Virus record (IMG/VR): IMGVR_UViG_3300025767_000068
Span: 1-35,331 of that record
Direction: 5' to 3' (one strand)
DNA length: 35,331 nt
From: a virus
This document shows positions 26,306 through 34,134 of the stretch, one piece after another (position 1 is the stretch's first letter; every line of letters begins with the position of its first letter). A program made the position numbers and the translations under genes. The notes beneath the pieces are model-generated. The model was not told the origin of the DNA. It saw nothing but the letters and a program-made list of their open reading frames with translations, and did not search any database.

Positions 26306-28564
26306 TGCTAGTACTTTATACACTGTTCCATTAAACGTAATAGGTATTGTTCTATCATACGCTAATGCGTCTCCTAAACTAAGCTCTGTTGTCGTTGTAT
26401 TTTCTGCTACAAAGTCTCTTACTTTAAGTATAGCACTTGCGTTGGTCATTTGAAGCCCAACAGTAGCACCTGTGCCGTCTGTTGTTCTAAGACCATCTAA
26501 GGTACCCACAAATGGCGGTGCTGTGTTTAATGGTATAACACATGCTTCTTTGTCTTGAGTTGTGTTTGAAGGACAAATAACAACGGTAGTACCTGCAACC
26601 ATATCGTCACCTGCTTGTACAGGCTTGTTTAATGTTACTGTATTGTTAATAGGATCAATAGCAATAATTTTAGTTAAAGTGCTAGTGTCAGTAGGATCAA
26701 TTTCTTCTGTGTAAGGTCTACTTTGAAATACATTGTTTAATCCAAAGCCGTCTACATTGTTTAGTGTAAGTACTGTATCACCAGGTACCGCTGTAACAGC
26801 AATTTCTTTACCTACAGTTCCTATACAAAAATTATTAAGACTGTTGTTTTTTAAACCTTTATCACTATAAAAATATACTTGTTCTAATCCACTTAACCCT
26901 AATGCAATGTTTGTAGTGAATTCTCTAATATTTACAATTTCTGTAATTCGTATGTAATCTGTGCCAGCAGGATTATTTTCTGCTACAACAACTGTACCTA
27001 CTTTAAGATCTGCTGTGTCGTCTACAGTAACACTTGTACCAGATGACGTGCCTGCTTGTACATCTAAAAATCCTCTGTGATCCATAAACTTAACAGGAAC
27101 TGTTGCATCACCTGTTGCTGTAGAATTAACAATGATTATATTGTTACGTGATAAATCTGTAACTGTTGTGCCTTTAGTATAAGCCGGTGTAATAACTTGG
27201 TTACCAATTTCAATGTTGTCCGTATACGGGCTAGTTGATGTTGTACTTAATATGTTACTATCTTGTTCAAACGATACTGTATATTCTGCCCGTAACGCAT
27301 TGACAAATCTTCTTGGAGGACTGTATGTTACAGTTAGTGGACTTACACTAAGCCATCTTGCATACTGTGTACTAAAGTTAACATCTTGTGGTCCTATTTC
27401 ACCACCGCCTGTTAAAAGTCTATTATCATAGAATCCTTTAAAACTATCTTCTTCAAACTCATCTGGCACTTGTTGATACAAATACCAATATGGCCAGTCG
27501 CCACTATCTTTAATATTTGTAGATAAGTTACAATCTATATACTTGTTAAAGTAATTCTTAGTAGGATCACTATACCAATATGTTAAACGTATTTCAATAG
27601 GAACGTATTTTTCTAAATCAGATTCAGTATGACTAAATCTAAATGAATCACTACCAATTTTGTTTTTAATACTGTAAGTAAGTTTTGCACCATTAGGAAC
27701 TGTTATTGCTTGGTTAAGAGTAATAGTTGTATTACTAGTGCCGTCTACAAAAAGTCCTGAACTTATTTCTGCTGAAAGTATTGCTACGCCATTTTCATCT
27801 TCTGCGGCAATAACTTCATCACCTATTATTACAGTACGGGCATCAATTGCATCAACAGTAACACTTAGTTCATTATTCATTGCACTTAAATGTTCTATTT
27901 GGCGATCTTCTGCAAATGTATTTTGTACAACTTGAAGGGCACCAAAACGGTCTGCTACTTCAAACATTACTAAACCAGTAGTATCAAAACTAAATGTACT
28001 TGGACCACTAGCATCTGGCACATAAAATCCTTGCCATTGTATTAGTCCGTTTGCTCCACCTAGTGTGTCATCTAGTTTATTACTAAATTCAAATACACCG
28101 TTGTTCCAAAACTGTTTTGTAACTTGAGGTGTTTCGCCTGTTTGTATTATATTAGCACCTGTAGTATTTTTACTTAGACTAGTACTAATTTGATCAGTAT
28201 CATAAAATTTTGCTATAAGGCCATCTCCTCCATTAAAAAATGGTGGATCATTAGTTGTAGCAATAATAGTGTCTAATTGATTTTTAACAGTAATAACTGG
28301 AGAAGCAATTCTATCAACTAATTCACCATCTTCTAATACTGTATTTTTAACAGCAAGTCCTGCCATTAAACCAATATCTCTATTAGTAACTGTACTATTA
28401 CTAATACCTTTAATAGCGTCTAAATCACCGCCTGTAAATACTTTGTTATCAGAACCAACTACAAGGTTGTTTAGAACGTTGTTGAGTGCCTGATCTTTTG
28501 ATGTAAGATCTGCTAGATTTAAATCTCTACGTAGTCCTATGTTCTTAAATGAAGGTCTTGCCAT
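26294..28564 (-). CDS. PA14-like domain fibre/adhesin protein on the opposite strand, 756 aa
   Basis: This is the only large minus-strand gene. Residues 1-75 ('FKNIGLRRDLNLADL...NNVLNNLV') match the attachment module of the plus-strand fibre genes. Residues about 111-340 look like a PA14 domain, a beta-barrel carbohydrate- or protein-binding fold: 'GLIAKFYDT', 'FWNNGVFEFSN', 'IQWQGFYVPDASGPSTFSFD', 'MFEVADRFG' and then 'YVPIEIRLTYWYSD' at about 315. Later parts are Thr/Asn-rich beta repeats, and the C-terminus 'RTIPITFNGTVYKVLAS' is the HK...Y-like cap. A strong AGGGAG ribosome site and a late box in minus orientation precede the start. It probably encodes another receptor-binding fibre. The inversion relative to its block is discussed under findings. 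Confidence 0.8.
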   Translation of the reverse strand: MARPSFKNIGLRRDLNLADLTSKDQALNNVLNNLVVGSDNKVFTGGDLDAIKGISNSTVTNRDIGLMAGLAVKNTVLEDGELVDRIASPVITVKNQLDTIIATTNDPPFFNGGDGLIAKFYDTDQISTSLSKNTTGANIIQTGETPQVTKQFWNNGVFEFSNKLDDTLGGANGLIQWQGFYVPDASGPSTFSFDTTGLVMFEVADRFGALQVVQNTFAEDRQIEHLSAMNNELSVTVDAIDARTVIIGDEVIAAEDENGVAILSAEISSGLFVDGTSNTTITLNQAITVPNGAKLTYSIKNKIGSDSFRFSHTESDLEKYVPIEIRLTYWYSDPTKNYFNKYIDCNLSTNIKDSGDWPYWYLYQQVPDEFEEDSFKGFYDNRLLTGGGEIGPQDVNFSTQYARWLSVSPLTVTYSPPRRFVNALRAEYTVSFEQDSNILSTTSTSPYTDNIEIGNQVITPAYTKGTTVTDLSRNNIIIVNSTATGDATVPVKFMDHRGFLDVQAGTSSGTSVTVDDTADLKVGTVVVAENNPAGTDYIRITEIVNIREFTTNIALGLSGLEQVYFYSDKGLKNNSLNNFCIGTVGKEIAVTAVPGDTVLTLNNVDGFGLNNVFQSRPYTEEIDPTDTSTLTKIIAIDPINNTVTLNKPVQAGDDMVAGTTVVICPSNTTQDKEACVIPLNTAPPFVGTLDGLRTTDGTGATVGLQMTNASAILKVRDFVAENTTTTELSLGDALAYDRTIPITFNGTVYKVLASTS

Positions 28565-28581
28565 ATAATACTCCCTGTACA

Positions 28582-28605
28582 GTATTTATCAGCTTTGATA
28601 AATAC
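28582..28605. promoter_or_regulatory. Palindromic divergent late promoter pair
   Basis: GTATTTATC (28582-28590) and GATAAATAC (28597-28605) are perfect inverted arms with a six-base spacer, so each strand reads GATAAATA. The minus copy starts 26 bases before the PA14 gene start at 28564; the plus copy starts 32 bases before the ATG at 28629. One element therefore serves both genes. Confidence 0.65.
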
Positions 28606-28628
28606 AATATATAATAGGAAACTAACAA

Positions 28629-29318
28629 ATGGCTGTAGAACTAGTAAACATAGGTAGAATTGCAAACGATGGTACAGGTGATGACCTACGTGAAGCATTT
28701 ATCAAAATCAATAGAAGTTTAGAAGATCTAGACTTGCGTATTGACGATAAAACTGAAGGTGTCAACTTAGGCACAGGTGCAGGCGTCTTTAAACAACGCA
28801 CAGGATACAATTTAGAATACAAAAGTCTTGTAGGAAATAACGATATTGTTGTTACAAACAACCCTACAGAGATTGCACTTAGTATAGATACAACCCTAGG
28901 GGCAAGACCTATTGTTGCTGATACTGGTACAGTAACTATACCAGCAAGAGGAACACTTAGATTACAAGGTTCAGGCGGAATTACAACTACAGCAGATGAC
29001 GCAAACGGATCAGTAACTATTGCAGGTAATGCTACTTTAGAATCAGACACTAGTCCGTCATTATCAGCAAACCTTAATGCTAATGGATTTGCTATTACCA
29101 ACGTAGGCACACTTATAGGTAGTAATGTTCAAAGTCTTGTGTATGATGTTGATATCCGCACTATAAACGATTTATATATTAACTTAGACTTTGGCGAATT
29201 TGTAGAGAATACAAATAACTTCGTTGACTTCTTTAAGGGATTAGTTAATGCTGATTACGGCACTCTAACTGGTCCGACATTGATAAACACGGACGACGGG
29301 CTATTACCAACATTGTAA
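28629..29318 (+). CDS. NDGTGD-motif virion protein, 229 aa
   Basis: The N-terminus 'VNIGRIANDGTGDDLREAF' repeats the attachment motif of the giant protein at 2244, followed by a helix ('INRSLEDLDLRIDDK') suitable for trimer formation. The middle contains 'LRLQGSGGITTTADDANGSV' and 'LESDTSPSLSANLNANGFAI', the latter matching 'LESDPSPTLGGPLNAAGVAI' in the giant. The C-terminus is acidic and aromatic ('NNFVDFFKGLV'). AGGA precedes the start. It is probably a tail or baseplate adaptor sharing a docking site with the giant fibre; position in the virion is inferred. Confidence 0.78.
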   Translation: MAVELVNIGRIANDGTGDDLREAFIKINRSLEDLDLRIDDKTEGVNLGTGAGVFKQRTGYNLEYKSLVGNNDIVVTNNPTEIALSIDTTLGARPIVADTGTVTIPARGTLRLQGSGGITTTADDANGSVTIAGNATLESDTSPSLSANLNANGFAITNVGTLIGSNVQSLVYDVDIRTINDLYINLDFGEFVENTNNFVDFFKGLVNADYGTLTGPTLINTDDGLLPTL

Positions 29319-29323
29319 ATTAC

Positions 29324-29331
29324 GATAAATA
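29324..29331 (+). promoter_or_regulatory. Late promoter box (GATAAATA)
   Basis: GATAAATA starts 27 bases before the ATG at 29351 in a 32-base gap between two virion genes. Confidence 0.65.
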
Positions 29332-29350
29332 GCTATGTAAGGATTTTTAT

Positions 29351-32300
29351 ATGGCAAGTATCTGGACACAACCAAACAACTACAAATTAAGAACACTTGT
29401 AGAAAGAGTGAAACTTGAGACAGGAGATTTTATTTTACCTGTGGACTCAAGTGCGACTATAACATTATTAGCAGGTGACTTACCTCCTGGACTAAGAATT
29501 GTCGGTACCGAAATAACTGGTACACCTTTTGAAGTTGAAATAGTAAAAGTATTTAAATTTGTTCTTAGAGCAAAAGTAGGAACTACTGTAGAAGATAGAA
29601 CTTTTACAATAGATGTTACAGGACCAGATGAACCGTTTTGGATTACACAACCAGGACTTTTGCCAATTGGCGCAAACGAAAATTTATTTGTTTTAGACAA
29701 TCAAATTATTGACTATCAGTTCTTAGCAATTGATGCTGATACAGCTGCAGGTCAAACATTAGAATACTATATTGTTCCTGGGGAGGGCACCTTACCGCCA
29801 GGACTTACACTAACAAACACAGGTAGAATACAAGGTGTTGTAGAACCTTTGCTTGCATTAGATAAAGAAGCAGCTAAAGGCGGATTTGACACAAGTCCAT
29901 ATGATGCTTATCCTAGCGATTTTTCAATTAAAGCAGATAGAGGTTTTGATAGTTATTTTTATGACAATGTGCGTTACGATACGCAATCAGATCCACAAAT
30001 ACCAAAGAAACTAAATCGTTACTATGAATTTAAAGTAACTATAAATGACGGTGTAACAGAGAATCCACCTAAAAGAAAATTTAAGATATATGTTGTAGGT
30101 GACGATTTCCTAAGAGCAGACAACACTATCATGAAAGTTTCAAATGGTGTGTTTAAAGCAGACAACACAAACATACGTCAACCTAAATGGTTAACACCTG
30201 CAGACCTTGGATACAAAAAATCAAATAATAATGCTACTGTTTACTTAGATGTTTATACTAGTGATACATTACAAGGTAACTTGTTATACAGTTTAGACGA
30301 TGTTAACAACGACAATAGCGAAAGTATTTTACCACCAGGATTAAAACTAGATACTCTTAGTGGAGAACTAACTGGTCCTATTCCTTATCAGCCACAAAGT
30401 TTTAAAGACTACAAATTTACTGTTCGTGCAACACGTTACACAAACGACATAGATTATGCTGTAGTTACAGGCACATTTTACGAAGATACATTATCAGGCA
30501 AACGATCATTTAAAGTATACAAACTTCCTCTTAATGTACAAGACGGAATAACACTTAATGACGGTATTGATGACCTAAATGATTTAAAAGATCAAAACAT
30601 TACATTAAATGGCAGACCTTACAAAGTAGAGTCAGTAGATGGTTCAGATGACGACTTCGATATAATCACACTCACTGAAACACTACGACCATTCTTAAGT
30701 TTTACTCTGTCACAAGACAGTCAAGCAAACAGTCAAAGTATATTTGTTGAAAAACTAAACAACTTTGAAAGACAACAATGGAAAGATAAAAAACTTGTTT
30801 ACGATAACCAAAGTAGTACACCAGAAACTTACACAATACAAAGTGTATATGGTTACAAGCGTTGGCAGATCGCAAGTGCGACAGGCGATATTTCTATCAA
30901 CTTTGAAGCTGGTGGCACAACGGCATTACCGTTTGGTCAAAACGAAACGCTATCTCAGAGTGTGATAAGAATATTCGAAGGTACAGATTTACCTGTTTTT
31001 GTAGACGCGGGCGCGACAGCAGGAAGTATAACTTTCTGGGCTCCAGATAATGCACTTACAAAAGAAGCAAGAATTAAGACTATCTTTACAGGTAGTGATT
31101 TAGTTTATACATTACTAGATGGTAATAAAGATCTAGTATATTTTGACAAACCATTAGAACCAGGCAGAACTTATATTACAGGACAAACTGTTAGTCTTGC
31201 ATTATATGGAGATGGATTCTTTGAGAAAGAATTAATTACATATGCAAATGCTGATGTAAACAATCCTAGTACACCTAAAACATTTACTATTAGAATACTA
31301 GGTGAAGTAGACAGTGAGATTGAATGGATTACGCCTGCAGACTTAGGAAGCATTACAGCAAACTTTAACAGTACAAAGCGTGTTACAGCAAAAACAAACG
31401 TACCTGATACTAGACTAATATATACTATTGTGTCAGGACGCCTGCCAAACGGGCTTAGATTAGCTTACACAGGCGAAATAATAGGTAAAGTAACACAGTT
31501 TGGTACACTAGAAAATTTAGGACTAACAACATTCGATAATGCTGACTTTAGTTTAGACGGTGGCACAACATCAATAGATAGATCATATACTGTTAAAATT
31601 AAAGCAGAAGATAGATTTGGTTACAGTGCTATTGAAAGAGACTTTGTAATAGATGTAATTGACCAAGACGATACCCTTTACAGTAATTTGTATATTAGGC
31701 CAATGTTAGAGCCTACAATTAGAAAAGAGTTTAAACGTTTTGTAAGTAATCCAGATATATTTCCAACTACATCAATATATAGAGCAAGCGATCCTAACTT
31801 TGGAATACAAACTAAAGTTAATATGTTAGCATATGCCGGTATTGAAACTAAAAATATTGATGAGTATGTAGCAGCTACAGCAAAGAATCATAAACGTAGA
31901 AATTATAAAATAGGTGATGTAAAAACAGCCATTGCAAAAGAACCAGGTAGTAATGATATTGTATACGAAGTTGTATACTTAGAAATTATTGATCCTCGTG
32001 ACAGCAAAAAAGGCAAAGTTGCAAATAACTTTATAGCACACCCGCAACCAGGAATAACAGCAGACAGTGTAGAGTACGAAGTTATTGATGATACAACAGC
32101 ACAAGACAGTGGTTATGATGTTGCAAAAGTCGACGGACGTTTTAGAGATATAGACGTTACACTTGATCAAGGCGATGGGTTTAGCGTTGGTCTGCGTACA
32201 GGTGATGTAATACAAGACGTTGATAATGATGATATTGATGTTACACTTAGAGATGGTGTAACAGAAGTAAATATTGATGTTGATATAAGTGACTCAGAAC

Positions 32301-32710
32301 CTATTAGACAGCGTTTAAGACAGAACGGTACAAATACTGTAAAAGCAGATACCGATGCTGTAATAGTAAACAATGCTAATGAAGTAAACATGTATATTAG
32401 TAATACAACTAATATGCGTGAGCAACTTGAAAAAATTGGCAAGAGCCAAAGACAATACTTACCGTTATGGATGCGTACAGGTCAAGACGGAAGTATTTCA
32501 GAACTAGACTATGTAACAGCAATACCTTTAGCATATTGTAAAGAAGGTAAAGCAAAACTAGTACAACAAAATGTTAAAAATGCACTTACAAATGGCGAGT
32601 TCGATTTTAAACAAATTAACTTCGATGTTGACAGATACATTGTAGACAGTGCAACAGGAATACAAGATGAAAGATATATTGTCTTTCCAAATTATATTTT
32701 TAATGTATAA
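29351..32710 (+). CDS. Virion protein with four putative-Ig (He_PIG-like) motifs, 1119 aa
   Basis: Four copies of the He_PIG signature 'LPPGL-x-[LI]-x-G-x-[IL]-x-G-x-P' occur: near residues 44 ('LPPGLRIVGTEITGTP'), 147 ('LPPGLTLTNTGRIQGV'), 327 ('LPPGLKLDTLSGELTGPIP') and 697 ('LPNGLRLAYTGEIIGKV'). These are cadherin/Ig-like beta-sandwich modules of surface and virion proteins. The first is preceded by 'MASIWTQPNNYKLRTLVERV'. The C-terminal third is different: charged ('AATAKNHKRRNYKIGDVKTA'), with a very Asp-rich stretch around 930-975, then a compact end with 'YLPLWMRTGQDG' and 'FPNYIFNV' that may be the attachment domain. AAGGA precedes the start. A baseplate- or tail-associated structural role is likely. 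Confidence 0.8.
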   Translation: MASIWTQPNNYKLRTLVERVKLETGDFILPVDSSATITLLAGDLPPGLRIVGTEITGTPFEVEIVKVFKFVLRAKVGTTVEDRTFTIDVTGPDEPFWITQPGLLPIGANENLFVLDNQIIDYQFLAIDADTAAGQTLEYYIVPGEGTLPPGLTLTNTGRIQGVVEPLLALDKEAAKGGFDTSPYDAYPSDFSIKADRGFDSYFYDNVRYDTQSDPQIPKKLNRYYEFKVTINDGVTENPPKRKFKIYVVGDDFLRADNTIMKVSNGVFKADNTNIRQPKWLTPADLGYKKSNNNATVYLDVYTSDTLQGNLLYSLDDVNNDNSESILPPGLKLDTLSGELTGPIPYQPQSFKDYKFTVRATRYTNDIDYAVVTGTFYEDTLSGKRSFKVYKLPLNVQDGITLNDGIDDLNDLKDQNITLNGRPYKVESVDGSDDDFDIITLTETLRPFLSFTLSQDSQANSQSIFVEKLNNFERQQWKDKKLVYDNQSSTPETYTIQSVYGYKRWQIASATGDISINFEAGGTTALPFGQNETLSQSVIRIFEGTDLPVFVDAGATAGSITFWAPDNALTKEARIKTIFTGSDLVYTLLDGNKDLVYFDKPLEPGRTYITGQTVSLALYGDGFFEKELITYANADVNNPSTPKTFTIRILGEVDSEIEWITPADLGSITANFNSTKRVTAKTNVPDTRLIYTIVSGRLPNGLRLAYTGEIIGKVTQFGTLENLGLTTFDNADFSLDGGTTSIDRSYTVKIKAEDRFGYSAIERDFVIDVIDQDDTLYSNLYIRPMLEPTIRKEFKRFVSNPDIFPTTSIYRASDPNFGIQTKVNMLAYAGIETKNIDEYVAATAKNHKRRNYKIGDVKTAIAKEPGSNDIVYEVVYLEIIDPRDSKKGKVANNFIAHPQPGITADSVEYEVIDDTTAQDSGYDVAKVDGRFRDIDVTLDQGDGFSVGLRTGDVIQDVDNDDIDVTLRDGVTEVNIDVDISDSEPIRQRLRQNGTNTVKADTDAVIVNNANEVNMYISNTTNMREQLEKIGKSQRQYLPLWMRTGQDGSISELDYVTAIPLAYCKEGKAKLVQQNVKNALTNGEFDFKQINFDVDRYIVDSATGIQDERYIVFPNYIFNV

Positions 32711-32715
32711 TACTA

Positions 32716-32723
32716 GATAAATA
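32716..32723 (+). promoter_or_regulatory. Late promoter box (GATAAATA)
   Basis: GATAAATA starts 27 bases before the ATG at 32743, followed by an AGGAGA ribosome site. Confidence 0.65.
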
Positions 32724-32742
32724 ATATACCAGGAGAAAACAG

Positions 32743-33336
32743 ATGGCCAGTAATATAGTAGATACAACAATTGACGAAACATATCCTGTCGCAGGTGTCG
32801 ACAACGATAGTCAAGGATTTAGAGATAATTTTAATATTATCAAAGCAAACTTTGTATCGGCAAAAGCCGAAATTACAGAGTTACAAAGTAATGCGGTTCT
32901 TAAGAGTGCATTAACAGGTGAAACATTAGATAACGACTTTGGCGGTAATGAAGTTACAAATGCAGTGTTTAAAGATTGTGCAGAAGGCGTAAGTGCTAAC
33001 GGTACTATTAACACACTACAGAACATAAGTTACTTAAATGGTGGATATCAAACAGGTACTGTTACAGGCAATCTTACTCTAACACTTGCTGATTGGCCGT
33101 CAGCTGGATATGCTAGAATGGTTGTAGAACTAGCAAGTGATACTAGCGATGCTAGAACAATTACATTTAGCGGTGAAAACACAGCACAGTTTAAGAAAAT
33201 ATCTACTGACTCTTGGGCATCAACAACAGCAACTGGTGTAGTAGCAACAGTTACACAGTCTAAAGAAATTTACGAATTTTGGACACACGATGGCGGATCA
33301 AACATCTATGCTAAAATTGTAGGAACGTTTATTTAA
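32743..33336 (+). CDS. Small virion protein with fibre-type N-terminal module, 197 aa
   Basis: Residues 14-40 ('YPVAGVDNDSQGFRDNFNII') are a variant of the NDGTGD...RE-F attachment motif: Asn-Asp, then an aromatic/Arg helix, then 'KANFVSAKAEITELQ', a likely coiled coil. The rest is a beta-rich domain ('TGNLTLTLADWP', 'ARTITFSGENT', 'EFWTHDGGSNIYAKIVGTF') resembling the small tail-tip or fibre-cap domains of marine T4-like phages. Strong ribosome site and late promoter precede it, and the stop overlaps the next start. It probably uses the same docking site as the giant at 2244. Confidence 0.78.
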   Translation: MASNIVDTTIDETYPVAGVDNDSQGFRDNFNIIKANFVSAKAEITELQSNAVLKSALTGETLDNDFGGNEVTNAVFKDCAEGVSANGTINTLQNISYLNGGYQTGTVTGNLTLTLADWPSAGYARMVVELASDTSDARTITFSGENTAQFKKISTDSWASTTATGVVATVTQSKEIYEFWTHDGGSNIYAKIVGTFI

Positions 33337-33569
33337 TGTTTAATCCTTTAGTTGATGACTTCTCACTTCTATCAGATAGAGAAGTAGAAGAAAAACTATT
33401 TGATTTAAAAAGAAAATACTGGCAGACGCGAAACCCTTCCGTTCAAGAACAAATTTCAGTTATCATGAATATGTATTCAGAAGAAATGCATGTACGTAGT
33501 GCAAAAGCAATGCAAAAAACTAATGATGATTCGGAAAAAGGACTTGACAATCTGATTAATATCAGTTAA
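33336..33569 (+). CDS. Conserved-looking hypothetical helical protein (77 aa)
   Basis: The product 'MFNPLVDDFSLLSDREVEEK...' is almost entirely helical and charged, with 'LFDLKRKYWQTRNPSVQEQI' followed by 'MNMYSEEMHVR'. I recall short 'MFNPLxDDFSxLxD' proteins of unknown function in T4-like marine phages, unchecked. It overlaps the previous stop by one base and is probably co-transcribed with the small virion gene. The promoter of the next gene lies in its last codons. Confidence 0.7.
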   Translation: MFNPLVDDFSLLSDREVEEKLFDLKRKYWQTRNPSVQEQISVIMNMYSEEMHVRSAKAMQKTNDDSEKGLDNLINIS

Positions 33570-33572
33570 AAT
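33544..33572 (+). promoter_or_regulatory. Strong sigma70-like promoter
   Basis: A perfect TTGACA (33544-33549), 17-base spacer and TAAAAT (33567-33572). A start of transcription about seven bases beyond would fall on 33579, the first base of the next ORF's ATG. The -35 is inside the previous gene, so coding constraint also shapes it. Confidence 0.6.
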
Positions 33573-33578
33573 ACTTGT

Positions 33579-34109
33579 ATGCTTATGAAAACTGACGACT
33601 TAGGAATTCCACGATTCTCTAATAAGGATCTAATAGACATGATATACAGCGGCAACGCTGATAAGTGTCATGTTGTTCTATGTGAGCAATCGGACGATGT
33701 AGACAAGTTCAATGCCGCTATGGAAGAACAAGGCTTTGACAAACTCCAAAAGTATATCCCACTAGATGTAGATCAAAAGACTTTTGACAATGTATGTCAA
33801 AGTGAATGGTTTATGCCTGATGGATATAAAGAGCTAGATGTTGAAGCACATTTATTAGGTAAGATAGGCGACAACCCTCTGTTACCAGAGTGGGCCAGAT
33901 GCTTAGAAGAATTAGAAGCATATAAACAACGTGATATGTATCCACTACTACGCTATATGATATATCTTGTAGACTATATGCGTGAGAATGATATTGTTTG
34001 GGGAGTAGGTAGAGGTAGTTCAGTAGCAAGTTATGTGCTATATTTGATAGGTGTACACAAAGTTAATTCAATTCAGTTTGACCTGGATTGGCGAGAGTTC
34101 TTAAGATAA
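33579..34109 (+). CDS. DNA polymerase III alpha (DnaE, C-family)-like protein lacking the catalytic aspartates, 176 aa
   Basis: The C-terminal 60 residues align by eye with the start of the DnaE palm: 'YPLLRYMIYLVDYMRENDI', then 'GVGRGSSVASYVLYLIGV' (DnaE V-G-P-G-R-G-S-x2-G-S-x-V-x-Y-x-L-x-I), then 'FDLDWREFLR' (DnaE Y-x-L-L-F-E-R-F-L-N). In DnaE the next residues are P-D-F-D-x-D-F, which supply two catalytic Asp; here the protein stops instead, with TAA. It also lacks a PHP domain of normal size. It therefore cannot polymerise alone. The ORF ends cleanly and the next gene follows after a late promoter. No Shine-Dalgarno precedes either ATG (33579 or 33585), and the sigma70 promoter suggests a leaderless early transcript. 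Role unknown; interference with or recruitment of the host replisome is speculation. Confidence 0.8.
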   Translation: MLMKTDDLGIPRFSNKDLIDMIYSGNADKCHVVLCEQSDDVDKFNAAMEEQGFDKLQKYIPLDVDQKTFDNVCQSEWFMPDGYKELDVEAHLLGKIGDNPLLPEWARCLEELEAYKQRDMYPLLRYMIYLVDYMRENDIVWGVGRGSSVASYVLYLIGVHKVNSIQFDLDWREFLR

Positions 34110-34112
34110 ATA
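34105..34112 (+). promoter_or_regulatory. Late promoter box (GATAAATA)
   Basis: GATAAATA overlaps the stop of the Pol III alpha-like gene and starts 30 bases before the ATG at 34135, switching the downstream genes to late control. Confidence 0.65.
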
Positions 34113-34134
34113 CGTATATAATAGGAGAGTTATT

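Noticed and set aside
26294-28628. Active invertible tail-fibre switch of the Mu/P1 type
   Set aside because: No serine or tyrosine recombinase gene and no long inverted repeats with crossover-type sites were seen; only the short palindromes described in findings.
28622-29110. 162-residue minus-strand open frame opposite the NDGTGD-motif gene
   Set aside because: It is long but Ser/Pro/Leu-rich antisense of a gene with clear motifs, a ribosome site and a late promoter.
32167-32442. Minus-strand open frames inside the virion genes, including this one
   Set aside because: They lack ribosome sites and family motifs, have compositions expected of antisense frames of Thr/Asp/Val-rich genes, and lie wholly within convincing plus-strand genes.
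34105-34134. Frameshift continuation of the Pol III alpha-like gene into the next frames
   Set aside because: The region after the stop is a late promoter and ribosome site, with no P-D-F-D-like sequence in any frame before the next gene.
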